Positions 53,222-61,648 of a stretch of DNA of 64,000 bases are shown piece by piece. Origin of the DNA: Dyella sp. SG609 (GTDB taxonomy: Bacteria > Pseudomonadota > Gammaproteobacteria > Xanthomonadales > Rhodanobacteraceae); NCBI RefSeq assembly GCF_012275375.1, contig NZ_JAAZQJ010000007.1, forward strand, positions 124,001 to 188,000. The letters are read 5' to 3'. A program made the position numbers and the translations under genes. Positions within the stretch are counted from its first letter, which is position 1; every line of letters starts with the position of its first letter. Below the pieces are notes generated by a model. That model was not told the origin of the DNA and did not search any database. It saw only the letters and a program-made list of their open reading frames with translations.

Positions 53222-56200
53222 GGCTGCCCTCCCGTCTGCTGGTCGCCACGCGTGGCGGCGCGCTCCGGTGGTCCACCCGGCTGCTCGTTCTGCGGCGCCG
53301 GCAAGGTCTGCACCGGCAGCTTCACGCCGAAGTCGAAGCGCGCCGGAATACCCTGGGTAATGCGCTTCACCTGCGGGTTCGGCGTGGTGAACTCGCTGTC
53401 CGGCGGCAGCGTGGCCGCGTCGACCTTCATGATGAAGTTGCGGCCGCGCGCCATGTTCGGCACGTCGATGCCTTCCAGGTGGAAGCGGCCGTAGGCGTCG
53501 GTCTCGATCAGGTTGCCTTCCACCGTGCCGATGCGCACGCCGGGAATGCCGCGCTCGTCGACGCCGCGGTTGACGATCACGTAGTCCACGCGCAGGTTGC
53601 CGTCCGCTTCGGTGCTGACGCGGCGTTCCACCGTCAGCTTCTCCGCGGAATGGCCCGAAGCCGCATCGCCGCTCAGCGCCGTATCGCTCTGGCCGCCGCT
53701 GCGCAGGCGCACCGTGGTGCCTTCCGCGCTGGTCAGCTGGAAATCGCCGGTGAACTCGGCACGGCGCAGGCGCTGCGAGATCACGATGCGGCGCAGGTCT
53801 TCCGGCTGCGCCACCGTATCGCGGCCGCGCAGCGAACCCAGGGCGATGCCATGCAGCAGCGGCGCGCTCGCATCCGCCTCCGGCTGCGGGCCCTGCCCGC
53901 GGTCCACCGTGGTGGAACCGGCGATGTACGCGCCCGGGGCGAAGCCGCCCTGCACGCGCAGGCCGTCGGCGGTGGCGCTGGCCTGCCAGCCGTCGCCGTT
54001 GCGGTCGTCGAACACGGTGCCGAAGGCGCGGCTGTCCTCGAACAGCGGATCGGCATCGCGCTGCACCTTGGCCTGCGCCACGTTGCTGGTGAGCACGCCG
54101 TTGAGCAGCATCTGCGCGGTGTTGACGTACTCGCCGCGGGCCGACGCGCCGGGACCGACGCGCATCAGATACACCACCGTGATGCTCTTGCCGGCGCCGA
54201 CGTCGATGCCTTCGACGCGGATCGGACTGCTGCCGGCCAGGCGCCCGCCGGAGTTGCCGACGTTGAGCGAATCGGCCACCAGGGTGAAGCCCACCGGCGG
54301 GGTATCGGCCAGCACCGCCTGGTGCACGTCGGCCTTGCCGGTGTTCTGGATGGTCAGCGTGTAGCGCACCACGTCGCCCACCTTCACCGTCTGCGGCGTG
54401 GCCTGCTTGCTCACGTGCAGCAGCGCATCGTCGCTCACCGCCAGGGTGATCGAGGCCGTGCTGCAGTTGGTGCGCAGCAGCGTGTCGCAGATGCGGTAGC
54501 TCAGCGTGTAGGTGCCGCGCGCGGTGCCCGCCGGCACGATCACGCTGCCGTCCGGGCCGATCGAAGCGCCCTTCAGGCCGCCGTTGTCCACCAGGGTGGT
54601 GATCACGCGGCCGGGATCGCCGATGACCGCGCCGCCCTGGGTGTCGTTGCCCAGCACCTTGCCGGGCGTGCCGCCGGTGGCGCCGTTGACCGGCGTGGTG
54701 CGGTAGTCGTCGTTCACCGCCTGCAGCGGCAGCGAGACCACCGCTACCGTGGCGACGGCGCTCTTGCAGTTGGCCGGATTGAGCTTCTCGCAGATTCGAT
54801 AGGTGATGGAGTACGTGCCGGCCGGCGTGCCCGGAGCGACCGAGACCTGGCCGGTGGCGGGATCCAGCTGCACGTTCGGGTTGCTCGCCGGCGTGGTCAC
54901 CGTGAGGTTGACGTTGGCCGGCGTGGCCTTGGCGCCATCGAGCGTGTCGTTGTCCAGCACATTGCCCGCGTTCGGCTTGCCGGCGCCGCCGTCGATGCCG
55001 GTGTAGCTGTCGTCGGTGGCGGCGATCTTGCCGGCGGCGACCGTGACGCTGGCCGTGGCGGAACTGCAGTTGCCGGGATTGAGCTTTTCGCAGATCTGGT
55101 AGGTGATGGTGTACGTGCCGGCCGGCGTGCCCGGGGCCACCGAGACATTGCCCGTCGCCGGGTCCAGTTTGACGTTGGGGTTGCCCGGCGGGGTGGTGAC
55201 CGACACCGTCACCGTCGACGGCGTGACCTTCGTGCCGTTGAGCGTGTCGTTGTCCAGCACGTTGCCGACCGACGGATTGCCGTTGCCGCCATCGATGCCG
55301 GTGTAGTTGTCGCCGGTGGCGACGATCTTGCCGGCGATGACGGTGACGTTCGCCGTCGCGGTGGCGCAGTTGGCCGGGTTGAGCTTCTCGCAGATCTGGT
55401 AGCCGATGCTGTACGTGCCGGCCGGCGTGCCCGGTGCGACCGAGACCTGGCCGGTGGCCGGATCGAGTTTCACGTTCGGGTTGCTGGCCGGCGCCGTCAC
55501 CGTCAGGTTGACGGTGGACGGAGTGGCCTTCACGCCGTCGAGCGTGTCGTTGTCCAGCACGTTGCCGGCGTTCGGCTGGCCCACGCCGCCATCGATGCCG
55601 GTGTAGGCGTCATTGGTGGCGACGATCTTGCCGGCGGCGACGATCACGCTGATCGTGGCGCTGGCGCAGCTGGCGGGGTTGATCTTGTCGCAGATCTGGT
55701 AGCCGATGGTGTACGTGCCGGCCGGCGTGCCCGGCGCCACCGAGACATTGCCGGTGGCCGGATCCAGCTTCACGTTCGGGTTGCTGGCCGGCGTGGTCAC
55801 CGTCACGTTGACGGTGGACGGCGTGGCCTTGGCGCCGTTGAGCGTGTCGTTGTCCAGCGCATTGCCCACCGACGGGTTGCCCGCGCCGGAAACGCCGGAG
55901 TAATTGTCGCTGCCCGCGGTGATCGGGCCGGCCACCACCGTGGCGGTCGCGGTGGCGGTGGCGCAGTTGCTCGGGTTGAGCTTTTCGCAGATCTGGTAGC
56001 CGATGGTGTACGTGCCGGCCGGCGTGCCCGGAGCGACCGACACTTCACCGGTCGCCGGATCGAGCTTCACGTTCGGGTTGCTGGCCGGCGAGGTGACGCT
56101 CAGCGTGACCGTCGAGACCGCCGCCGCGCTGCCGTTGAGCGTGTCGTTGCCCAGCACGTTGCCGACGTTTGCATTGCCGAGGCTGCTGTTGATGCCCGTG

Positions 56201-58842
56201 TAGTTGTCGTTGGCCGCGGCGATCTTGCCGGCGGCGACGGTGACGCTGGCCGTGGTGCTGGCGCAGTTGCTCGGGTTGAGCTTCTCGCAGATCTGGTAGG
56301 TGATGGTGTAGGTGCCAGCGGGCGTACCCGGGGCGACCGACACTTCGCCCGTCGCCGGGTCGAGCTTCACGTTCGGGTTGCTGGCCGGCGTGGTCACCGT
56401 CAGGTTGACGGTGGACGGGGTGGTCTTCACCCCATTGAGGGTGTCGTTATCCAGCACGTTGCCGGCATTGGCCTGCCCCACGCCGCCGTCGATGCCGGTG
56501 TAGCTGTCGGGCGTGGCGGCGATCGCTGCCGCGCCCACCGTCACATCCGCTTCGGCGGTCGAACAATTGGAGGCCTGCGCGGCATCGCAGATGGTGTACG
56601 GAATCTTGTAGGTGCCGGCCGGCGTGCCGGGCTTCACCGTGATGGTGCCGTCGCCATTGAGGGTGAAGCCGCCAGTGGCCGGCGGATTGCCGACACTGCC
56701 CCAGCTCAGCGTCACCTGCCCCTTGGCGGTGCCGATGGCCGGACCGGTGGTGGTGCCGAACTGGTCGTTGCCGACCACGTTGCCGGTGCTGCCGCCATTG
56801 GCGCCGTTCGGCACGTTGTAGCTGTCGTTCTTCGCGGTGATCTGCACGTCGCCGACCGGCGTATCGGTGGTGCCGGTGGACGTCACCGGCGAACCGCCGC
56901 CCGGCGGCGTGCCGGTGACGGTGGCGACGTTGTGCAGCGCCACGCCGGCATCCACGTCGGCCTGCTTCACCGTATAGACGAAACTGCCGCAGCTGGCGCT
57001 CTTGCCCGGATCGATCGAGGCCGGCGAGCACGCCAGCGCGGTGCCGCCGGCCATCGGGTCGGATACGGTCAGGCCATTGAGCGTGAGATTGCCGCTGTTG
57101 GTGGCGGTGATGGCGTAGCTGATGGTTTCGCCGACGTCCGCCTTGCCGTTGCCGTTGGTGTCGTTGAGCGTGGCGGTCTTGCTCACCTGCAGCGCGGGCG
57201 TGCCCTGCACCGTGGTGGTGGCGGTCGACGTGTTGTCGCCAGTGTCGGCGCTGGGCTCGCCCACCGTGGTATCGGTGGAAGCCAGCTTGACGTTGGCGGT
57301 ATTGCTCAGCGTGCCGATCAGGCTGACCGGCGCGGTGGCATTGATGGTCACCACCACGCTGCTGTTGGCGGGCAGGCTCTGTACCGCCCCGGTGACCGTG
57401 TAGCCGGCGGCATCGCTGCCGGTGACATTCACGCCGAGCGCGCCGCACACCGCGCCGTTGGTGGCGCTGCCGCAGCTCACGCCGCCGGCGCTGACGCCGG
57501 TGATGCCCACCGGCAGGGCGTCGGTGAACACCGCGCCGGTGGCCGTGTGCGTGCCGTTGTTGCTGATCGCCAGCGTGTAGCTCAGCGGCTGGCCGGCCTG
57601 CACGGTGGCGGGCGCGGTCTTCACCAGTTTGAGGTCCGCGATGCGCGGGATATTGGTGAGCGTGCAATCCACGCGGTCGCCCAGCTGTTGCAGGTCGACC
57701 TTGGGCGGGTTGGCGGGATCGAACGTGCCGGTGGGCAACACCGTTGCCGAGCCCGGGTTGCCATTGGTGCAGACAATATTGCGGTCGTACTGGTCCAGCG
57801 TGGACTTGCTGCCCGGCGCCATCTCCTCCTTCAGCGTGATCACGTTGCCCGGCATGGTCGCCTGGCCGCTGATGTAGGCGTAGTTGCCGGTGGCCGCGCC
57901 GGTGGTGGAGGTATTGATGATCTCCTGGCCCTTCACGTTGATCACGCGATAGGTGAACTGGTCGCTGGCGTCCAGGCGGCCATTCGGCAGCGCCTTGCGC
58001 AGGCGCACGCCGCCCCAGCGCACGCCGAAGGCGAAGCCCTGCAGGCTGCTGGCATTGGTGTGCACCTGGCCCATCACGGTGAACGGCGAGCCGGTGCGCG
58101 TGGTCGAGAACACCACGGCGTTGGCGGTGCCGCTCTTGCCGACCATGCGGATGCAATCGATCATGCCGGCGCAGGCCGAGGCCGGCGTGTTCGGCACGCC
58201 CGCGCTGCCCGGCGCGCCATAGGTGAGGTTGTTGGCCGCGGATGCGCCCAGCCATTCCACCAGGTTGAACGTGCTGCCGCCGGAGACCACGCCGAAGTCG
58301 AGATACTCGTTGCTGTTGGTGCTTTCGCCGTCGGCGACCACCATCTCGAACGCGTTGGTGCTCTCCACCCCGCTGGGGCCGAACAGATGGATGTCGCGCA
58401 AGGCCACCGTGGTGTCGTTGGCGACAGTGCCGGTGTTGGTGTACAGCGCAGCGGTATTGGGCTTGTAGATGGTGTAGTAGCCGGTGCTGCCGCTGAACTG
58501 CGAGCCGGTCCAGCTCGGCGCCTGCACACCCTTGAGGCCCGCGCTCGAACCCACGTTGCTGACGTCGACCGTAAAGGTCATGGTCGAGCCATCGGGCAGG
58601 TTGAACGTCAGCGGCGTCGAGCCATTGGCATTCAAGGTGACGCCGTCGAGCTGCAGCCAGCAGATCTCGTCGACGTGCGCGCCCTTGGAGTTGGGATCGG
58701 CCATGCGGCATTCGTTTGCCTGCGCCACTTTCGGCATGGCCATGCCCAGCAGCAGCAGCGCCAGCAAGGCGAAGAGCTTCTGGTACAGCGTCGCCCTGGC
58801 GCGTGTCCCTGTCCCGCGATAACTACCCGGCAAAGCGGACAT
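53218..58842 (-). CDS. Large surface protein with DUF11 and CshA/Ig-like repeats
   Basis: This 1874-residue secreted protein has a signal region (about 17-42) and an N-terminal domain of unknown fold (about 45-395). Two DUF11 domains follow (about 400-510, ADLKLVKTAPATVQAGQ; about 550-665). Eight Ig-like repeats of about 100 residues (about 680-1470) come next; the six central ones are nearly identical (variants of GNVLDNDTLNG and PNVKLDPATG). A third DUF11 (about 1490-1595) and a C-terminal transthyretin/CNA-B-like fold (GRFHLEGIDVPNMARG) complete it. No LPxTG or barrel is present. The gene is first in a two-gene operon with the outer-membrane barrel protein, which may hold it at the cell surface. 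Confidence 0.85.
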   Translation of the reverse strand: MSALPGSYRGTGTRARATLYQKLFALLALLLLGMAMPKVAQANECRMADPNSKGAHVDEICWLQLDGVTLNANGSTPLTFNLPDGSTMTFTVDVSNVGSSAGLKGVQAPSWTGSQFSGSTGYYTIYKPNTAALYTNTGTVANDTTVALRDIHLFGPSGVESTNAFEMVVADGESTNSNEYLDFGVVSGGSTFNLVEWLGASAANNLTYGAPGSAGVPNTPASACAGMIDCIRMVGKSGTANAVVFSTTRTGSPFTVMGQVHTNASSLQGFAFGVRWGGVRLRKALPNGRLDASDQFTYRVINVKGQEIINTSTTGAATGNYAYISGQATMPGNVITLKEEMAPGSKSTLDQYDRNIVCTNGNPGSATVLPTGTFDPANPPKVDLQQLGDRVDCTLTNIPRIADLKLVKTAPATVQAGQPLSYTLAISNNGTHTATGAVFTDALPVGITGVSAGGVSCGSATNGAVCGALGVNVTGSDAAGYTVTGAVQSLPANSSVVVTINATAPVSLIGTLSNTANVKLASTDTTVGEPSADTGDNTSTATTTVQGTPALQVSKTATLNDTNGNGKADVGETISYAITATNSGNLTLNGLTVSDPMAGGTALACSPASIDPGKSASCGSFVYTVKQADVDAGVALHNVATVTGTPPGGGSPVTSTGTTDTPVGDVQITAKNDSYNVPNGANGGSTGNVVGNDQFGTTTGPAIGTAKGQVTLSWGSVGNPPATGGFTLNGDGTITVKPGTPAGTYKIPYTICDAAQASNCSTAEADVTVGAAAIAATPDSYTGIDGGVGQANAGNVLDNDTLNGVKTTPSTVNLTVTTPASNPNVKLDPATGEVSVAPGTPAGTYTITYQICEKLNPSNCASTTASVTVAAGKIAAANDNYTGINSSLGNANVGNVLGNDTLNGSAAAVSTVTLSVTSPASNPNVKLDPATGEVSVAPGTPAGTYTIGYQICEKLNPSNCATATATATVVAGPITAGSDNYSGVSGAGNPSVGNALDNDTLNGAKATPSTVNVTVTTPASNPNVKLDPATGNVSVAPGTPAGTYTIGYQICDKINPASCASATISVIVAAGKIVATNDAYTGIDGGVGQPNAGNVLDNDTLDGVKATPSTVNLTVTAPASNPNVKLDPATGQVSVAPGTPAGTYSIGYQICEKLNPANCATATANVTVIAGKIVATGDNYTGIDGGNGNPSVGNVLDNDTLNGTKVTPSTVTVSVTTPPGNPNVKLDPATGNVSVAPGTPAGTYTITYQICEKLNPGNCSSATASVTVAAGKIAATDDSYTGIDGGAGKPNAGNVLDNDTLDGAKATPANVNLTVTTPASNPNVQLDPATGQVSVAPGTPAGTYSITYRICEKLNPANCKSAVATVAVVSLPLQAVNDDYRTTPVNGATGGTPGKVLGNDTQGGAVIGDPGRVITTLVDNGGLKGASIGPDGSVIVPAGTARGTYTLSYRICDTLLRTNCSTASITLAVSDDALLHVSKQATPQTVKVGDVVRYTLTIQNTGKADVHQAVLADTPPVGFTLVADSLNVGNSGGRLAGSSPIRVEGIDVGAGKSITVVYLMRVGPGASARGEYVNTAQMLLNGVLTSNVAQAKVQRDADPLFEDSRAFGTVFDDRNGDGWQASATADGLRVQGGFAPGAYIAGSTTVDRGQGPQPEADASAPLLHGIALGSLRGRDTVAQPEDLRRIVISQRLRRAEFTGDFQLTSAEGTTVRLRSGGQSDTALSGDAASGHSAEKLTVERRVSTEADGNLRVDYVIVNRGVDERGIPGVRIGTVEGNLIETDAYGRFHLEGIDVPNMARGRNFIMKVDAATLPPDSEFTTPNPQVKRITQGIPARFDFGVKLPVQTLPAPQNEQPGGPPERAATRGDQQTGGQP
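54720..56530 (-). repeat. Six near-identical ~300-bp tandem repeats
   Basis: The DNA for the six central Ig-like repeats recurs with a period of about 298-300 bp. For example the codons for QICEK (or QICDK) recur near 54790, 55090, 55390, 55690, 55987 and 56290. High nucleotide similarity between units indicates recent duplication or gene conversion, and the copy number may vary between strains. Confidence 0.85.
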
Positions 58843-59526
58843 ATCCGTTCACTCTCATGCTCGTGGCGTCCCGCGCGGCGGAACGGCCTGGTCGGAAAGT
58901 GGCGCAGCCGTACCCGCTCCTCCGGTGCGCGGAGAAGTGCATGCAGACGGCGAAAAGCCCCTGGCCGCCGCTGCTGAAAAGCAGGACGGTTGCGCCCTTG
59001 TGGCGGCTAGAGATGGGGTGAGGAGGTGTCGGCGGCAGTCCCTGCAGCTGCCGTCACGACCTCAGCGCGAAAGCCTTGCTGACGACACCGGTTACCCCCT
59101 TTGGCGGCGGCTCCGCGACGCTACGCGGCAGCCAGGCCAATGTCGGCATTTCCCATCGATGCCGAATCGGTGTCGTCAGCGGCGCGGATCGTAAGCTTGC
59201 CGCGGGAAGGCGTGGAAGGTGGTGCTGCGGGAACTTGCGTATTGCACGGCGGGACGTGCCGCCGCCGCGCCAAAACTTTGGCGTGCCGCAGTTGGCACGG
59301 GAGGGATGGGGAAAAGGGCTTTTTCAGCGGAAAAACCGGCGTCGCTGCAGTTGGCGACGATTTTGCCGAAGCGGCTGCGCCGGGTTGGCGTGGCATGCGG
59401 CAAAGCTTGCGGACGGCGCAGGAAAGCGGCGTGCGTCGTACTGAAGCGCATTTTGGCAGCCGCTTCAATCGCGTGGCGAGCAAACTGTGAACCAGCTCGC
59501 GCAGATGCTTGCGCGAAGCTGGCGCG
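58843..59526. other. 684-bp gene-free region upstream of the DUF11 operon
   Basis: It must hold the promoter of the DUF11/barrel operon and the 3' end of the response-regulator transcript. Open frames exist on both strands but none has a ribosome site plus a recognisable protein. The segment 59260-59345 contains G/A-rich runs unlike coding sequence. Only the hairpin at 59492-59522 is a clear structure. Confidence 0.4.
59492..59522 (-). terminator. Hairpin after the response-regulator gene
   Basis: CCAGCTCGCGCA and TGCGCGAAGCTGG form a 12-bp stem with one bulged base, ending 4 bp after the gene's stop. The following minus-strand sequence has only TTT a few bases on, so it is a weak or Rho-assisted terminator. 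Confidence 0.5.
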
Positions 59527-60303
59527 CTATTCGCTGGTCGCCAGCTCGTCGCTGTGCGAGGCCTTGCGGAACTGGTTGGGCGTCACGCCCATGCGTTCGC
59601 GAAACGCCGTGATGAAGTTGCAGGAACTGCGGAAGCCCACGCTCTCGGCGATGTCCTGCAGGCCCAGCGAGGTTTCGGTCAGCAGCTCGCGGCCTTTGCG
59701 CAGGCGCTCCTCGCGGATCCAGGCGAACACGGTGGTGCCCATGTGCTGGCGGAAGATCGCCGAGAGGCGCTTGTCGTGCGTGCCCACCTTGCGCGCGATC
59801 TCTTCCAGCGGCGGCAAGGCCGCCAGCTGCTCGCGGATCAGCCGCACGGCGGCGCGCAGGGTGATCTCGTCGTGCGACAGGAAACTCTCGGCATCCGCCG
59901 GCGCCGCCGCATGCGCGCGCGGCCCCAGCCGCAGGTGGATGCGCACGCGGGCCAGCACCTCGTCGGGGTGGCTGGGCTTGAGCACGTAGTCGACGCCGCC
60001 GTGGGTCAGGCCTTCGAGGCGCTCTTCCAGCGCGCCGGCGGAGCTCAGGAAGATCACCGGCACGTGCTGCGTGCGCGGGGCTTCTTTCAGCAGGCGGCAG
60101 GTGGCGAAACCGTCGAGCACCGGCATGCGCACGTCGAGCAGGATCAGGTCCGGCTGCAGCGCCATGGCGCGCTGGAAGCCCTGGCGTCCGTCGGTGGCCA
60201 GCGTCACGCGATAGCCCTCGCCCCGCAGCAGCTGCTGCAGGTGGCGAAGTTCTTCCGGCGAATCGTCGATCACCAGGATGTGCGGTGACGCCTGCGCTGG
60301 CAT
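59527..60303 (-). CDS. Response regulator with AraC-type DNA-binding domain
   Basis: This 258-residue protein has a receiver domain (about 8-125) with acidic pocket Asp13/Asp14, phosphoacceptor Asp57 (LILLDVRMP) and Lys109 (YVLKP). An AraC-type double HTH follows at about 150-250 (LEEIARKVGTHDKRLSAIFR and LGLQDIAESVGFRSSCNFIT). All phosphorylation residues are present. The ATG at 60303 has GGGGGAA upstream. A tandem pair of 15-bp boxes lies 94 bp upstream. Its cognate kinase may be the hybrid kinase at 61649, which is inferred from proximity only. Confidence 0.93.
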   Translation of the reverse strand: MPAQASPHILVIDDSPEELRHLQQLLRGEGYRVTLATDGRQGFQRAMALQPDLILLDVRMPVLDGFATCRLLKEAPRTQHVPVIFLSSAGALEERLEGLTHGGVDYVLKPSHPDEVLARVRIHLRLGPRAHAAAPADAESFLSHDEITLRAAVRLIREQLAALPPLEEIARKVGTHDKRLSAIFRQHMGTTVFAWIREERLRKGRELLTETSLGLQDIAESVGFRSSCNFITAFRERMGVTPNQFRKASHSDELATSE

Positions 60304-60396
60304 GTTTCCCCCTGTGGGCGGCCGAGGCCGCTGCCAACCGCCCGTGGCCATCCGGCCGCACGAGCGGAACGAGTATATAGCGGCTTCCGTTTCATC

Positions 60397-60432
60397 GTCC
60401 CCCCAGGCAAAACGGCGGTCCCCCCGGGCAAA
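60397..60432 (-). promoter_or_regulatory. Two direct 15-bp boxes, 21-bp spacing
   Basis: TTTGCCTGGGGGGAC and TTTGCCCGGGGGGAC (minus-strand orientation) differ at one base and are exactly 21 bp apart, i.e. two helical turns. They lie between the response-regulator gene and the divergent LysR gene, the pattern expected for AraC-type or other dimeric activator sites. Either regulator could bind. Confidence 0.55.
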
Positions 60433-60504
60433 GTCCACCCCGCCGGCGCGGTCCTAAGCTCCTCACCGTCGCCGCTCCGGCGCTGGCCTGGCCGCATCCG
60501 CACC

Positions 60505-61425
60505 ATGCTCCTGACCGACAACCTCAACGACCTCTACCTGCTGACCCGCGTGATCGAGGCCGGCGGTTTCGCCGCCGCGGCCCGGCAGACCGGCATGACG
60601 CGCTCGCTGCTCAGCCGCCGCATCGTCGGGCTGGAGCAGCGGCTCGGCGCGCAGCTGCTGTTGCGCAACGCGCGCCACTTCGCCGTGACGCCGCTGGGCA
60701 ACGAGGTGTACCGCCACGCCCTGCTGATGTGCGAGTCGGCGGAAGCGGCCATCCATGCGGTGCAGGACGCGGCCGGCAATCCCGGCGGCCGCGTGCGCAT
60801 CGACGTGCCGGACCTGGCCGGCGACCTGCTGTCGCAGGCGCTGGTGGCAGTGTCCGCGCAGCACGAGCGCCTGCATCTTGCGCTGAGCATGAACGGCGGC
60901 GTCGAGGCCTTGCTGGCGCAGCGCGTGGACCTGGCCCTGCATATGGACGACAAGATGCCCGACCGCGGCGACATCGTGGCGCACAAGCTCTGCCACGTGC
61001 GCATGGTGACGGTGGGCAGCCCGCGCCTGTTCCGCCGCCTGGGTTCGCCGACGCATCCGGACCAGCTGGAAGACCGGCATTGCCTGGGTTATCCGAGCGC
61101 CGGCGGCTCGCGCCACTGGACCTTGCGCGGCGCGCGCGTGCGCAAGCCGGCGGGGCCGCTGAGCACGGGGCATCTGTCCACGCTGCTGGTGGCGGCGCGC
61201 GAAGGGGCCGGGGTGGCGCAGCTGCCGCTCTACGCCTGCGCGGATGACTTGAAGGCGAGCCGGCTGCAGCGGGTGTTCGAGGAGTTCGAGCCGGAGCCGA
61301 CGCCCGTGCATCTGCTGAGCCTGTCGGGGATGGCGCTGACGGCGGCGACGCGCGGGGTGGTGCAGAGCCTGCGCAAGCAGTTGGCGTTGGCGCGGTTGCC
61401 GGGTGTCACGACAGGCGAGCATTAG
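60505..61425 (+). CDS. LysR-family transcriptional regulator
   Basis: This 306-residue LysR-type regulator has an HTH at about 6-65 (AGGFAAAARQTGMTRSLLSRRI) and an effector-binding domain at about 92-295 of the CrgA/AaeR-like subgroup (LCHVRMVTVGSPRLFRRLGSPTHPDQLEDRHCLGY). It is divergent from the AraC-type response regulator and followed by a hairpin repeat, then the convergent hybrid kinase. Its target is unknown. Confidence 0.92.
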   Translation: MLLTDNLNDLYLLTRVIEAGGFAAAARQTGMTRSLLSRRIVGLEQRLGAQLLLRNARHFAVTPLGNEVYRHALLMCESAEAAIHAVQDAAGNPGGRVRIDVPDLAGDLLSQALVAVSAQHERLHLALSMNGGVEALLAQRVDLALHMDDKMPDRGDIVAHKLCHVRMVTVGSPRLFRRLGSPTHPDQLEDRHCLGYPSAGGSRHWTLRGARVRKPAGPLSTGHLSTLLVAAREGAGVAQLPLYACADDLKASRLQRVFEEFEPEPTPVHLLSLSGMALTAATRGVVQSLRKQLALARLPGVTTGEH

Positions 61426-61432
61426 CTCTGCT

Positions 61433-61640
61433 CCCTCTCCCCTCCGGGGAGAGGGCTGGGGTGAGGGGCCGGGCGGAGCGGTGAGCTGAGGGTCGCTACA
61501 AGCTCAAAAAGCTCTTCTTTTCTTCGTAGAAGCGTTGCCGCGAGCACCCGCCCCTCATCTGCCTGCCGGCATCTTCCTCGCTCCTCAAAGCCGCGCACAT
61601 CCATGTGCGCTCCCCGCGTGCTCCCCGGAGGGGAGAAGAG
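61433..61640. repeat. CCCTCTCCCC hairpin repeat element, second copy
   Basis: CCCTCTCCCC and GGGGAGAGGG (61433-61455) form a 10-bp stem; the following roughly 50 bp are the inverse of the element at 49168-49247. A second partial unit near 61550-61636 (CTGCCTGCCGGCATC and CTCCCCGGAGGGGAG) completes the gap between the convergent LysR and hybrid-kinase genes. The stem may end the LysR transcript. Confidence 0.7.
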
Positions 61641-61648
61641 TTGCGGAT

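Noticed and set aside
49523-53494. 1323-codon open frame opposite the barrel gene
   Set aside because: It is antisense to the barrel gene and has no signal peptide, domain or ribosome site.
54720-56530. Possible CRISPR-like array
   Set aside because: The period is about 300 bp with in-frame coding throughout; these are protein domain repeats.
53479-58977. 1832-codon open frame opposite the DUF11 gene
   Set aside because: It is antisense to a protein with signal peptide and repeat domains; its apparent repeats merely mirror the 300-bp units.
59101-59490. 129-codon plus-strand open frame in the gap before the response regulator
   Set aside because: It has no ribosome site or domain, is compositionally odd, and overlaps other open frames on both strands.
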